Below, piece after piece: positions 1-7,559 of a stretch of 62,791 bases of DNA. The translations under genes were made by a program, and so were the position numbers. Source of the stretch: Bacteroidota bacterium. Lineage in GTDB: Bacteria > Bacteroidota > Bacteroidia > Bacteroidales > Cfx3-03. Under the pieces are notes generated by a model. That model saw nothing but the letters and a program-made list of their open reading frames with translations, made no database searches and had not been told where the DNA came from. The stretch covers positions 5,261 through 68,051 of the forward strand of contig JACAUB010000001.1 of NCBI GenBank assembly GCA_013390605.1, read 5' to 3'. Within the stretch, counting starts at the first letter, position 1. The number at the start of each line of letters is the position of its first letter.

Positions 1-53
1 GTCAAAGAATAAAAGAATTTAAATAAAAACAATAACAGGTATTTCTTATCATC

Positions 54-3000
54 ATGAAAATCAAAATATTCTTAATATTCTGTTTCATTTTTGTATTAAC
101 CCGTTTTGGTTTTTCTCAAAATAATGTTACACTTGAAGCTAAGAATATCCCACTGAAAGACATTATAAGAGCCATTGAGAATCAAAGTAATGTTACCTTT
201 TTCTATAATGATAATTATCTGGACCTGTCTAAAAAAGTTACTTTAAAAGTTGAAAATAAAAGTCTTAATGAAGTTTTATTAATTTTAAAGGAATCTGCGA
301 GTATTGACTTTGCCTTTATGCCTAATAATCTGGTGATCATAAGGCCATTGAATACTCAAAAACAGTTTAGGGTAACCGGAAAAGTAATAGATAATGCAGC
401 TCAACCGGTAGTTGGTGTTATTGTGACCGTTAAAGGGTCTTCAAGAGCAGTTGTTACCGATGCATTAGGTGATTACTCTATATTTGTTAATCCAAATGAT
501 CGAACATTAGTTTTTTCATTTATTGGAATGAAAAAGAAGGAAGTAGCTATAAGTAATCAAAAAAATATAGATGTTTATTTAGAAACAATGATTTCACAAC
601 TAAAAGAAGTTGTTGTTACTGCTTTAGGGATAAAGCAAGATAAAAAAGCTTTGAGTTATTCATCGCAACAGATTTCATCGCTAGACATGTCGAAAGGAAA
701 TGATTTAAATTTTGCATCAGGCTTTAGTGGTAAAATTGCAGGTTTGGAATTAAGAAAAAGTACTTCGGGTGCAGGAGGATCAACAAAGATTACACTTCGG
801 GGAGAGAAGAGTTTATATGGCACTAATCAGCCTCTTTTTGTTATCGATGGTATTCCAATGGAGAATTCTCAATTCTCTAGTCCTGTTGATTTCTGGGGAG
901 GAAGAGATAGTGGGGATGGTTTATCTAGTTTAAATCCCGATGATATTGAATCTCTGACCGTTCTTAAAGGTGCTAATGCTGCAACATTGTATGGAAGTCA
1001 AGGCGCAAATGGTGTTATTGTTATCACTACTAAAAAAGGAAAGAAAGGGAAAACAACGGTTTCATTATCTTCTAGTCTTACCTTCGAAAAAGCGACAGAT
1101 CTACCTAAATTGCAATATTCATATGGACAGACGGCAATTGGATCATTAGATAGTTGGGGCGCAAAAGGGAGTTATAATAATAATGCAAAAGATTTTTTTG
1201 ATACAGGAATTAACAGTTTGAACTCAGTTTCAATAAGTGGTGGAAATGATATTACAACTGCTTATCTGTCGTATTCAAATTCATCTTCAAATGGGATATT
1301 ACCAACTAATCAGTTTGTAAAAAATAATATAACAGTTAAGCAGTCGACAAAATTATTCGGTGATAAAATGACAATTTCATCCAATGTAATGTTAGTCGAT
1401 CAACAAATTGATAATAAGGTACTAAATGGATACTATTGGAATCCTTTGACTGGTTTATATTTGTTCCCCAGAGGATTAGATTTCAATAAGTACAAAAATG
1501 AATATCAGATATTTGATAATAATCGAAATCTGATGACTCAAAACTGGCCTGTTTCTATTGATATCCAGCAGAACCCTTATTGGATTTTGAATAATAATAG
1601 TAATACTGAGTTCACAAAAAGAGTGATAGGTCATTTAGAATTGACTTATCAGTTGTCAAAAGATATTTTAATTCAGGCTCGTGGAAATTATGATTATACG
1701 CAACAGACTTTCGAACAAAAAATTAAAGCAGGAACAAATCCTGTTTTAGCTCCTCCAAATGGACGCTGGGTTTATGATAACTACTATAATTCGCAGAAAT
1801 ATGCTGATTTGATCATATTTTATAATAAAGATTTCGGTAAGGATTTTGCGTTGCATTCTATATTAGGAACCAGCTATGAAAAAAGAATAAATGGTGATGG
1901 TCTTATTGTAGATAGTAATCAAGATGGTTTAACGATACCTAATGAATTCTTCTTTCAAAATCTAAAAACAGCCCCAGATTTAAGAAGTGTTATAAATGGG
2001 CGTTCTATTAAAGAATCAGTATTTTCTAATCTCTCTCTAGGCTATAAAGAAATGCTCTATCTGGATCTGTCCGCAAGAAATGATTGGGCATCAACATTGG
2101 CATTTACTAAGAACCAATCATATTTTTATCCCTCAGCAGGCTTTTCTTTTTTGGTGGATAAATTAATAAAACTTCCAAAGATTATAGATTTTGCTAAATT
2201 AAGAGCTTCTTATTCGCAAGTTGGAAATGAGGTTCCGGCATTTTTTACTAATCCGTTGAATACGGTTAATAGAGATGGATTGATTTTAAATACAGAGAAA
2301 CCTTTTACGGAATTAAAACCTGAAAGTCAATATAGTCTGGAAATGGGTTTTGAAACCAGATTATTTAATAACAGACTTGCAATAGATGCCTCGTGGTATC
2401 AGATTGATAATAAAAATCAATTTATTCCATTAGATGCACCTGCCGGATCGGGATATACACGGTATTATGTAAATGCAGGGCATATTCAAAATAAAGGATT
2501 AGAGTTAACGCTTACAGGATCAATTATCAAAACTTCTGCATTTAACTGGAAAACCGAGATCAACTATTCTCAAAACAAAAATAAGGTTATCGAATTAGAT
2601 CCTAGTCTTACGGGTCGGTTTAATTTGGGCGGTGGGGGCGACGGTTTTGATATGTTTATAGAGAAAGGTGGCTCAATTGGCGATATTTATGTAAATGCTT
2701 TTAAACGAGATGCTCAGGGTAATCTTCTTTTAACAGATGATGGAGTCCCCATAAAGGATATTGTCTCCAAAAAAATAGGAAATGCTAATCCAAAACTGAT
2801 GCTTGGTTGGAATAATACATTTTCATATAAAAACTTTGCATTTAGTTTTTTGATAGATAGTAAAATTGGAGGAAAATGTGTCTCTATGTCTGAGGCTTTC
2901 TATGATCAATATGGGGTTTCGCAAAGAACAGCCGAAGCCAGAGATCAGGGTGGCGTAAAAGTTGTTGGTATTAAGACTGATGGAACTCTTTTTTCGGGTA

Positions 3001-3308
3001 TTGTTTCAGCTCAAAAATACTATACAGGAATAGCTGGTAGGGATGGCATATTGGAATCATATGTTTATGATGCAACAACAATCAGATTTCGTCAAATGTC
3101 GCTTACGTATTCTCTGGATTTCAAGAATAAGCATCTGTTTGATAATATGAGCTTTTCACTCATTGCTCAAAATCTATTCTTTATTTATAAAAGAGCTCCT
3201 TTTGATCCTGATTTAACAATTGGTACAGGAAATGGAGTCCAGTCTGTTGAATCTTTCTGTTTACCTCCTACAAAAAGTATTGGGTTCTCAATGAAAATTA
3301 ATTTTTAA
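54..3308 (+). CDS. SusC/RagA-family TonB-dependent outer-membrane receptor with STN domain
   Basis: The product is an outer-membrane channel that imports a ligand, usually a glycan or peptide, using TonB energy together with the SusD-type lipoprotein encoded just downstream. A signal peptide (about residues 1-21, ending FSQ) is followed by an STN domain (about 23-97), a carboxypeptidase-regulatory-like beta-sandwich (about 105-180), the plug (about 205-330, with LFVIDGIPMEN) and a long beta-barrel ending in Phe. At 1084 residues the length is normal for SusC. STN domains are known in receptors that signal to a FecR anti-sigma/ECF sigma pair; any such pair would lie upstream, outside the window. 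The ligand cannot be told from the sequence, since no degradative enzyme is adjacent. Confidence 0.95.
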   Translation: MKIKIFLIFCFIFVLTRFGFSQNNVTLEAKNIPLKDIIRAIENQSNVTFFYNDNYLDLSKKVTLKVENKSLNEVLLILKESASIDFAFMPNNLVIIRPLNTQKQFRVTGKVIDNAAQPVVGVIVTVKGSSRAVVTDALGDYSIFVNPNDRTLVFSFIGMKKKEVAISNQKNIDVYLETMISQLKEVVVTALGIKQDKKALSYSSQQISSLDMSKGNDLNFASGFSGKIAGLELRKSTSGAGGSTKITLRGEKSLYGTNQPLFVIDGIPMENSQFSSPVDFWGGRDSGDGLSSLNPDDIESLTVLKGANAATLYGSQGANGVIVITTKKGKKGKTTVSLSSSLTFEKATDLPKLQYSYGQTAIGSLDSWGAKGSYNNNAKDFFDTGINSLNSVSISGGNDITTAYLSYSNSSSNGILPTNQFVKNNITVKQSTKLFGDKMTISSNVMLVDQQIDNKVLNGYYWNPLTGLYLFPRGLDFNKYKNEYQIFDNNRNLMTQNWPVSIDIQQNPYWILNNNSNTEFTKRVIGHLELTYQLSKDILIQARGNYDYTQQTFEQKIKAGTNPVLAPPNGRWVYDNYYNSQKYADLIIFYNKDFGKDFALHSILGTSYEKRINGDGLIVDSNQDGLTIPNEFFFQNLKTAPDLRSVINGRSIKESVFSNLSLGYKEMLYLDLSARNDWASTLAFTKNQSYFYPSAGFSFLVDKLIKLPKIIDFAKLRASYSQVGNEVPAFFTNPLNTVNRDGLILNTEKPFTELKPESQYSLEMGFETRLFNNRLAIDASWYQIDNKNQFIPLDAPAGSGYTRYYVNAGHIQNKGLELTLTGSIIKTSAFNWKTEINYSQNKNKVIELDPSLTGRFNLGGGGDGFDMFIEKGGSIGDIYVNAFKRDAQGNLLLTDDGVPIKDIVSKKIGNANPKLMLGWNNTFSYKNFAFSFLIDSKIGGKCVSMSEAFYDQYGVSQRTAEARDQGGVKVVGIKTDGTLFSGIVSAQKYYTGIAGRDGILESYVYDATTIRFRQMSLTYSLDFKNKHLFDNMSFSLIAQNLFFIYKRAPFDPDLTIGTGNGVQSVESFCLPPTKSIGFSMKINF

Positions 3309-3312
3309 AGCA

Positions 3313-4890
3313 ATGAAAAAGATGTTTCGCATATTGGTTCTTCCTCTTTTTCTTTTGATACTCATGAGTTGTACAAAACAATTTGATGAATTTAATACAA
3401 ATCCATATGGTGTGACGGATGCATCTGCTGCGCAAGACTTTAATAATATAGGGAGTTACTTAGGTCAACTTCAACAAAATATATATACAGTTACTGCTGA
3501 TTTACAACTTGATCAAAATTTAGTAGGCGATGCTTACGCCCAATACCTTGTTCCACCTACACCCTTTGTTTCAAATAAAAACAATGTAACCTATAAAATA
3601 ACCTATTGGGATGCGCAATGGAATAAAAGTTATGAGAAGGTTATGCCTGTTTTGATGAGTTACAAATTAAAGGGTGTTGATATAACTTATCCTCAATTTT
3701 ATGCATGGGCTACTGTATTGAAGATATTTACAATGCAAAGGACTACAGATAATTATGGTCCGATTATTTATAGTAACTTTGGGACTACCTCTTCCATCAT
3801 AAAATACGATTCTCAGAAAGATATTTATTATAAATTTTTTGATGAGCTGGATTCAGTGATTCCGATACTTTCAAAGTATGCAGATGATAAAAACACCTCA
3901 TTTACAAACTTTGATTTAGCATATGGTGGTGATATTTCTAAATGGGTTAAAACGGCTAATTCATTGAGATTGCGCCTCGCCTTGAGAATCTCAAAAGTGG
4001 ATAAAGACAAAGCAAAGTTAGAAGCTGAAAAAGCGATTAGTCAAAAATATGGAGTAATAGACGACAATAGTTCGAATTTGTTTGTTTCAGTTGGAAGTCG
4101 GCAGCATCCATTAGCGATCATTTGTTTTAATTGGGGAGATACAAGAATGTGTGCAACTATGGAATCTATATTGAAAGGGTTTAATGATCCTCGGTTGCAA
4201 GTCTATTTCTCACCTAATAATTCTTCTTCTTTAGCTTCTGGTGACTACAAAGGGATTCGACAAGGAATAGATATAGGTTCGAAAAGTACTTATCTTGGCT
4301 TTTCTGAGATTGGACAAATGTATAAGACAGCGAAATCAGTACAAATTATGACCGCAGCAGAGGTGAGTTTCTTACAAGCGGAAGGAGCGTTAAGAGGCTG
4401 GAACATGGGTAGTAAAACGGCTGCGGAGTTCTATGCCAATGGAATAAAATTATCGTTTGCTCAAAATGGGCTATCAGGCTATCTTGATTATTTAAATGAT
4501 GCTAGGAGTACTTTTTTAGATTATCAGGACCCTATTAATCCAATCAATAGTTTTAAGGCTTCTAGTAATATTACTATTCATTGGTCTGATGCTGATTCAA
4601 AAGAAGTTAAACTAGAAAAAATTATCACTCAAAAATGGATAGCTTGTTATCCTGATGGACAGGAAGCCTGGTCGGAGTTTAGAAGAACCGGCTATCCTAA
4701 ACTTATTCCTGTTGTTGTAAACTACAGTGGGGGTACAATAAGTACTGATCAATTTATACGGCGAATGATATATCCTCAAACAGAATATAATACTAATAAT
4801 GCCGGTCTCCAAAACGGGTTGGTTTTATTGGGTGGCCCCGACACCGGTGGAACCAGGGTTTGGTGGGATACAAATACTCCAAATTTCTGA
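3313..4890 (+). CDS. SusD/RagB-like outer-membrane lipoprotein (SusD-like_2 type)
   Basis: This is the surface lipoprotein partner that binds substrate over the SusC channel. The N-terminus has a hydrophobic signal and a lipobox LMSC with the lipidated Cys at residue 20, followed by KQFDEFNTNPYG, an opening typical of the SusD-like_2 branch. At 525 residues the length fits the helical TPR-like SusD fold. It starts 4 bases after the SusC stop, so the two are surely co-transcribed and form one uptake complex. No enzyme genes follow: the next plus-strand gene is the sigma factor about 900 bases on. This looks like an orphan SusCD pair whose substrate is unknown. Confidence 0.95.
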   Translation: MKKMFRILVLPLFLLILMSCTKQFDEFNTNPYGVTDASAAQDFNNIGSYLGQLQQNIYTVTADLQLDQNLVGDAYAQYLVPPTPFVSNKNNVTYKITYWDAQWNKSYEKVMPVLMSYKLKGVDITYPQFYAWATVLKIFTMQRTTDNYGPIIYSNFGTTSSIIKYDSQKDIYYKFFDELDSVIPILSKYADDKNTSFTNFDLAYGGDISKWVKTANSLRLRLALRISKVDKDKAKLEAEKAISQKYGVIDDNSSNLFVSVGSRQHPLAIICFNWGDTRMCATMESILKGFNDPRLQVYFSPNNSSSLASGDYKGIRQGIDIGSKSTYLGFSEIGQMYKTAKSVQIMTAAEVSFLQAEGALRGWNMGSKTAAEFYANGIKLSFAQNGLSGYLDYLNDARSTFLDYQDPINPINSFKASSNITIHWSDADSKEVKLEKIITQKWIACYPDGQEAWSEFRRTGYPKLIPVVVNYSGGTISTDQFIRRMIYPQTEYNTNNAGLQNGLVLLGGPDTGGTRVWWDTNTPNF

Positions 4891-4896
4891 GTTTTC

Positions 4897-5072
4897 CCTC
4901 ATATTACTCTCCAACTATTAAGTGATAGTGAGGGTATAACTACCCTCGACTCCAAAACAAATGCACTATAATTCCGGAGATCCTCCGGTCTCCCTCCACT
5001 ATATATTCGGAGTCATGGTGAAGGGTTGCCGGACCCACGCCGGACTCATGCCGGACCCAATGGTGGTAATAC
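4897..5072. repeat. Degenerate tandem array with 11-bp period in the gap after susD
   Basis: The 382-bp gap between susD and the DUF6249 gene holds no gene. Its first half is organised in 11-bp units. The clearest units begin at 4974, 4985, 5007, 5029, 5040 and 5051 and carry CCGGAG, CCGGTC, TCGGAG, CCGGAC, CCGGAC and CCGGAC. The last three are near-perfect tandem copies of CCGGACCCACG, CCGGACTCATG and CCGGACCCAAT. The phase is also kept across the less conserved units between them. Periodicity before 4974 is weaker and its boundary is uncertain. The stretch is much richer in GC than its surroundings. No terminator with a U-tract is visible. Confidence 0.7.
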
Positions 5073-5272
5073 TGCTGATATAGAGTAATTTAAGGGGAGT
5101 TAAGTGAGTGATGTAGTAGTATTTTGGAGTGTAATGATTTGAATATCAGTATTTTTTTGATAAGTGTTGGAGAATGTTTCGTCGCTTATTGACAAATGAA
5201 CCCCAAAAACGATTAACTGTTTCTAGGGCTTATTTGTTTAACATTCCAAAAACTGATAGTGTAGGTAGTGTT

Positions 5273-5656
5273 TTATGAGTCTTTCTTTTTGAAGGTAGCA
5301 ATAAAGAAGTACATGAGGAATCCGGCAGAGATAAACATTAATTCAATTCCAATTGGTAGTACTGAGTTATAATCATCCATGCGAAGCACTGTTTGTATTT
5401 TGAGAATATCAATCAGTACAAACCCTGCTCCAGCCATGAAGACTACCAATCCCCATTTTAGTGAAGGGTATCTATTCGGTTCACTGGTTTGTACTTCACT
5501 GTTTGAAGGTTCCACTAAACCTTGTGAAAGGATGTCTGCACGTTCAAAGTGATTTCTTTTGATGAGCATCCTTTTTAGAAAAAAATCAGTTATTACTCTT
5601 AAGCCTTGATAAAGGGCATAGAATATAATCAGCGGAGTTAATACATTTTGCATCAT
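5273..5656 (-). CDS. DUF6249-like small inner-membrane protein
   Basis: The product is a small membrane protein of unknown function. I see a first hydrophobic stretch near the N-terminus (LTPLIIFYALYQGLRVI), a charged middle segment, then two membrane segments (WGLVVFMAGAGFVLIDIL and GIELMFISAGFLMYFFIA) and a basic tail KKKDS. It resembles the DUF6249 family, which often sits near sigma factors in Bacteroidota (recalled, not searched). The frame is open to a TTG at 5698, but that codon lies upstream of the -10 element of the deduced promoter. I therefore start at the ATG ATG pair (5656 or 5653), giving about 127 residues. It is transcribed divergently from the ECF sigma gene through a matching promoter, so it is probably part of that sigma factor's regulon. 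Confidence 0.75.
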   Translation of the reverse strand: MMQNVLTPLIIFYALYQGLRVITDFFLKRMLIKRNHFERADILSQGLVEPSNSEVQTSEPNRYPSLKWGLVVFMAGAGFVLIDILKIQTVLRMDDYNSVLPIGIELMFISAGFLMYFFIATFKKKDS

Positions 5657-5687
5657 GGTTCTTGTTTTAATTGTTATTTGCTCATTT

Positions 5688-5714
5688 GACACCGGCAAAA
5701 CTCAAAAGGTTGCA
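5688..5714 (-). promoter_or_regulatory. ECF-type promoter of the DUF6249 gene (mirror copy)
   Basis: Read on the minus strand, TGCAACCTTT is followed after 11 bases by GGTGTC. Its -35 half forms a perfect 10-bp inverted repeat with the -35 half of the sigma gene promoter (5705-5714 against 5755-5764). Spacing from TGCAACC to GTC is 17 bases, the same as in the opposite direction. A start site a few bases past GTC would leave a leader of about 25 bases before the ATG at 5656. Confidence 0.65.
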
Positions 5715-5754
5715 TAAAATGTAATATTTTTTAATGAACTATTTTTATTCATAT

Positions 5755-5781
5755 TGCAACCTTTACCTTCGTTGTGGTGTC
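5755..5781 (+). promoter_or_regulatory. ECF-type autoregulatory promoter of the sigma gene
   Basis: TGCAACCTTT at 5755-5764 is followed after 11 bases by GGTGTC ending at 5781. This matches, base for base in spacing and in both boxes, the promoter pointing the other way. It does not resemble the housekeeping TTTG/TAnnTTTG promoter. The sigma ATG is only 12 bases beyond GTC, so the transcript would have a leader of just a few bases. Autoregulation by the encoded sigma factor is inferred. Confidence 0.65.
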
Positions 5782-5793
5782 TAACATCCAAAT

Positions 5794-6348
5794 ATGCAGG
5801 AAAACTACTTTATCGAGCAAGTAAAGAAAGGAAATACACATGCCTTCAAATTTATTGTGGCGAACCACCAGAAGTTGGTCGTTCACATTGTTGGGCGTAT
5901 TGTTTTAGAGCACGATGAAATAGAGGATGTTTGTCAGGAAGTCTTTATCAAAGTTTTTCAAAAAATTACTGAATTTAAAGGCGAGTCCAGATTTTCTACC
6001 TGGATTGCTTCAATAGCATATCATCAATCTCTTAATTATTTAAGGAAGAAACGGAGATTGAATGAAACTTCTTTTGATGAAGATGTCTCCATATTAAAAA
6101 TAGCAACAGCGGTTACCCCAGAGGAGATATTTGCAAACAATGAGACGAAACGAATTGTTAAACAAATTATTGAAAGCTTACCTTTGACCTATCGAACTGT
6201 TGTAACTTTGTTTTATCTTGAAGAGTTCTCGTATACTGAAATTGTACAAATTACCGGGATGACTGAAGGAACAATTAAAAGCCACTTGTTTAGGGCACGG
6301 AATTTGTTAAAAGAGAAATTGATGAATAGCGTTTTAAAAGAAAAATAA
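5794..6348 (+). CDS. ECF-subfamily RNA polymerase sigma-70 factor
   Basis: The 184-residue length is normal for a two-domain ECF factor that directs RNA polymerase to a small alternative regulon. Sigma region 2 spans about residues 20-90 (HDEIEDVCQEVFIKVF, then FKGESRFSTWIASIAYHQSLNYLRK). Region 4 spans about 125-178 (SLPLTYRTVVTLFYLEEFSYTEI, then the helix-turn-helix GMTEGTIKSHLFRARNLL). Its stop overlaps the start of the small membrane gene by one base, so the two are coupled. The identical promoters in both directions upstream suggest that it controls itself and the divergent DUF6249 gene. It lacks the extra C-terminal domain of SnoaL-type ECFs. Confidence 0.95.
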   Translation: MQENYFIEQVKKGNTHAFKFIVANHQKLVVHIVGRIVLEHDEIEDVCQEVFIKVFQKITEFKGESRFSTWIASIAYHQSLNYLRKKRRLNETSFDEDVSILKIATAVTPEEIFANNETKRIVKQIIESLPLTYRTVVTLFYLEEFSYTEIVQITGMTEGTIKSHLFRARNLLKEKLMNSVLKEK

Positions 6349-6701
6349 TGGATGAAATGAAAAGGAGTTTTTCTGATGAAGATGCATGGATGGATAATCT
6401 GCTAAAAGAGGATCCTGAATATAAGCTTTCAGATGATTTTGCCGATAAATTAATAACGAAGATTGATGCAGTAGAATCGGTAAGACAGAGTGTCTACGAG
6501 TTTTTAATAATAGTAGGTCTGTTTGTTGTAATATTGGGTACCTTTTTGGTTACTTACTATTTCTTTAAAAATGATGATTTTATTGCGCTTTCGTCTATTC
6601 TGGACAATAGTTATACGCTATCGATTGCGGTTATTGCACTATTTATTTTATTTGCAGATAAAGTTTTGCTGAGTGTATTGAGTCAATTAAAAAGGCTTTA
6701 A
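6348..6701 (+). CDS. Small two-helix membrane protein, candidate anti-sigma factor
   Basis: This 117-residue protein has an acidic cytoplasmic N-terminus of about 45 residues (DEDAWMDNLLKEDPEYKLSDDFADKL) and two membrane segments (about 50-72 and 88-108). It ends in a short basic tail. I do not recognise a named domain. A start overlapping the sigma gene stop, a soluble acidic head and membrane anchoring are the usual design of an anti-sigma or sigma-regulating partner. That function is inferred only from context and layout. No zinc-binding HxxxCxxC motif of the ZAS type is present. A terminator overlaps its last codons. Confidence 0.7.
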   Translation: MDEMKRSFSDEDAWMDNLLKEDPEYKLSDDFADKLITKIDAVESVRQSVYEFLIIVGLFVVILGTFLVTYYFFKNDDFIALSSILDNSYTLSIAVIALFILFADKVLLSVLSQLKRL

Positions 6702-6726
6702 GCAGTTATATGCAAAAGGCCTTTTT
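6689..6726 (+). terminator. Rho-independent terminator of the ECF operon
   Basis: AAAAAGGC (6689-6696) pairs with GCCTTTTT (6719-6726) around a 22-base loop. The T-tract is part of the right arm, and the left arm lies inside the last codons of the small membrane gene. Confidence 0.6.
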
Positions 6727-6768
6727 AATATTTTAAAATAGATTTTTCTTATAGTATACGATAAAAAA

Positions 6769-7494
6769 TTATTTTCTTAACTCGAAATTCTGACCGAGAT
6801 AAACTTTTCTTACTTGCTCATTAGCAGCCAATTCCTCAGCAGAACCCGACATTAAAACAGAGCCTTCAAATAGAAGGTATGCTCTATCCGTAATGCTCAA
6901 CGTTTCGTGTACGTTGTGGTCTGTAATTAGAATACCAATGTTTTTTTCCTTCAATTTTGAAACAATATGTTGGATATCTTCTACTGCAATAGGGTCTACT
7001 CCCGCAAAAGGTTCATCCAATAAAATAAATTTAGGATCAACTGCTAAGGCCCGTGCTATTTCAGTCCTTCTACGCTCTCCGCCCGATAGCTGAATACCTA
7101 AGCTTTTACGGACATTGGTTAAGTTAAATTCGCTGATAAGTTGTTCTAGGCGATCTTTTTGTTCCTCTTTATTTAGTTTAGTAAACTCGAGTACTGCTTT
7201 TATATTATCTTCAACACTTAGTTGACGAAAAACAGAAGCTTCCTGAGCAAGATATCCAATGCCTTTCTGGGCACGTTTATACATTGGAAGATTTGTAATC
7301 TCTTCATCGTCCAAATATACATTTCCGGAAAGTGGTTTTATCAAACCGACTATCATATAGAAAGATGTTGTTTTACCTGCACCATTCGGACCCAGTAAAC
7401 CTACAATCTCTCCTTGTTTTACTTCGACAGAAACTTTGTTTACAACAGTACGTTTACGATATATTTTTACAAGGTCCTGAGTTCGTAAGATCAT
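6769..7494 (-). CDS. lptB: LPS export ABC transporter ATP-binding protein LptB
   Basis: LptB is the cytoplasmic ATPase that powers extraction of lipopolysaccharide from the inner membrane with LptF/G/C. Walker A is GPNGAGKTT (residues 35-43). The Q-loop region is [12 protein letters not shown], which is characteristic of LptB. The ABC signature is LSGGERRR, Walker B is [12 protein letters not shown] and the H-loop is ITDHN. At 241 residues it has the family's usual length. It lies 65 bases downstream of the DUF5686 gene on the same strand and may share its transcript. The other lpt genes are not in the window, which is common for Bacteroidota. Confidence 0.95.
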   Translation of the reverse strand: MILRTQDLVKIYRKRTVVNKVSVEVKQGEIVGLLGPNGAGKTTSFYMIVGLIKPLSGNVYLDDEEITNLPMYKRAQKGIGYLAQEASVFRQLSVEDNIKAVLEFTKLNKEEQKDRLEQLISEFNLTNVRKSLGIQLSGGERRRTEIARALAVDPKFILLDEPFAGVDPIAVEDIQHIVSKLKEKNIGILITDHNVHETLSITDRAYLLFEGSVLMSGSAEELAANEQVRKVYLGQNFELRK

Positions 7495-7559
7495 AGCATA
7501 AAATGATTAGAGGATGCAAAGTTAGCGATTTTAAATGCTGAAGCAAAACTTATCCTTTA

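Noticed and set aside
54..4890. Linking the SusCD pair to the GH31 or mannose enzymes as one utilisation locus
   Set aside because: They are 30-45 kb apart with housekeeping genes between; nothing in the sequence connects them.
5794..6701. ECF sigma as the partner of the STN-type SusC upstream
   Set aside because: No FecR-type anti-sigma is present, and the sigma gene has its own divergent promoter pair with DUF6249; STN-linked pairs would normally lie upstream of susC.
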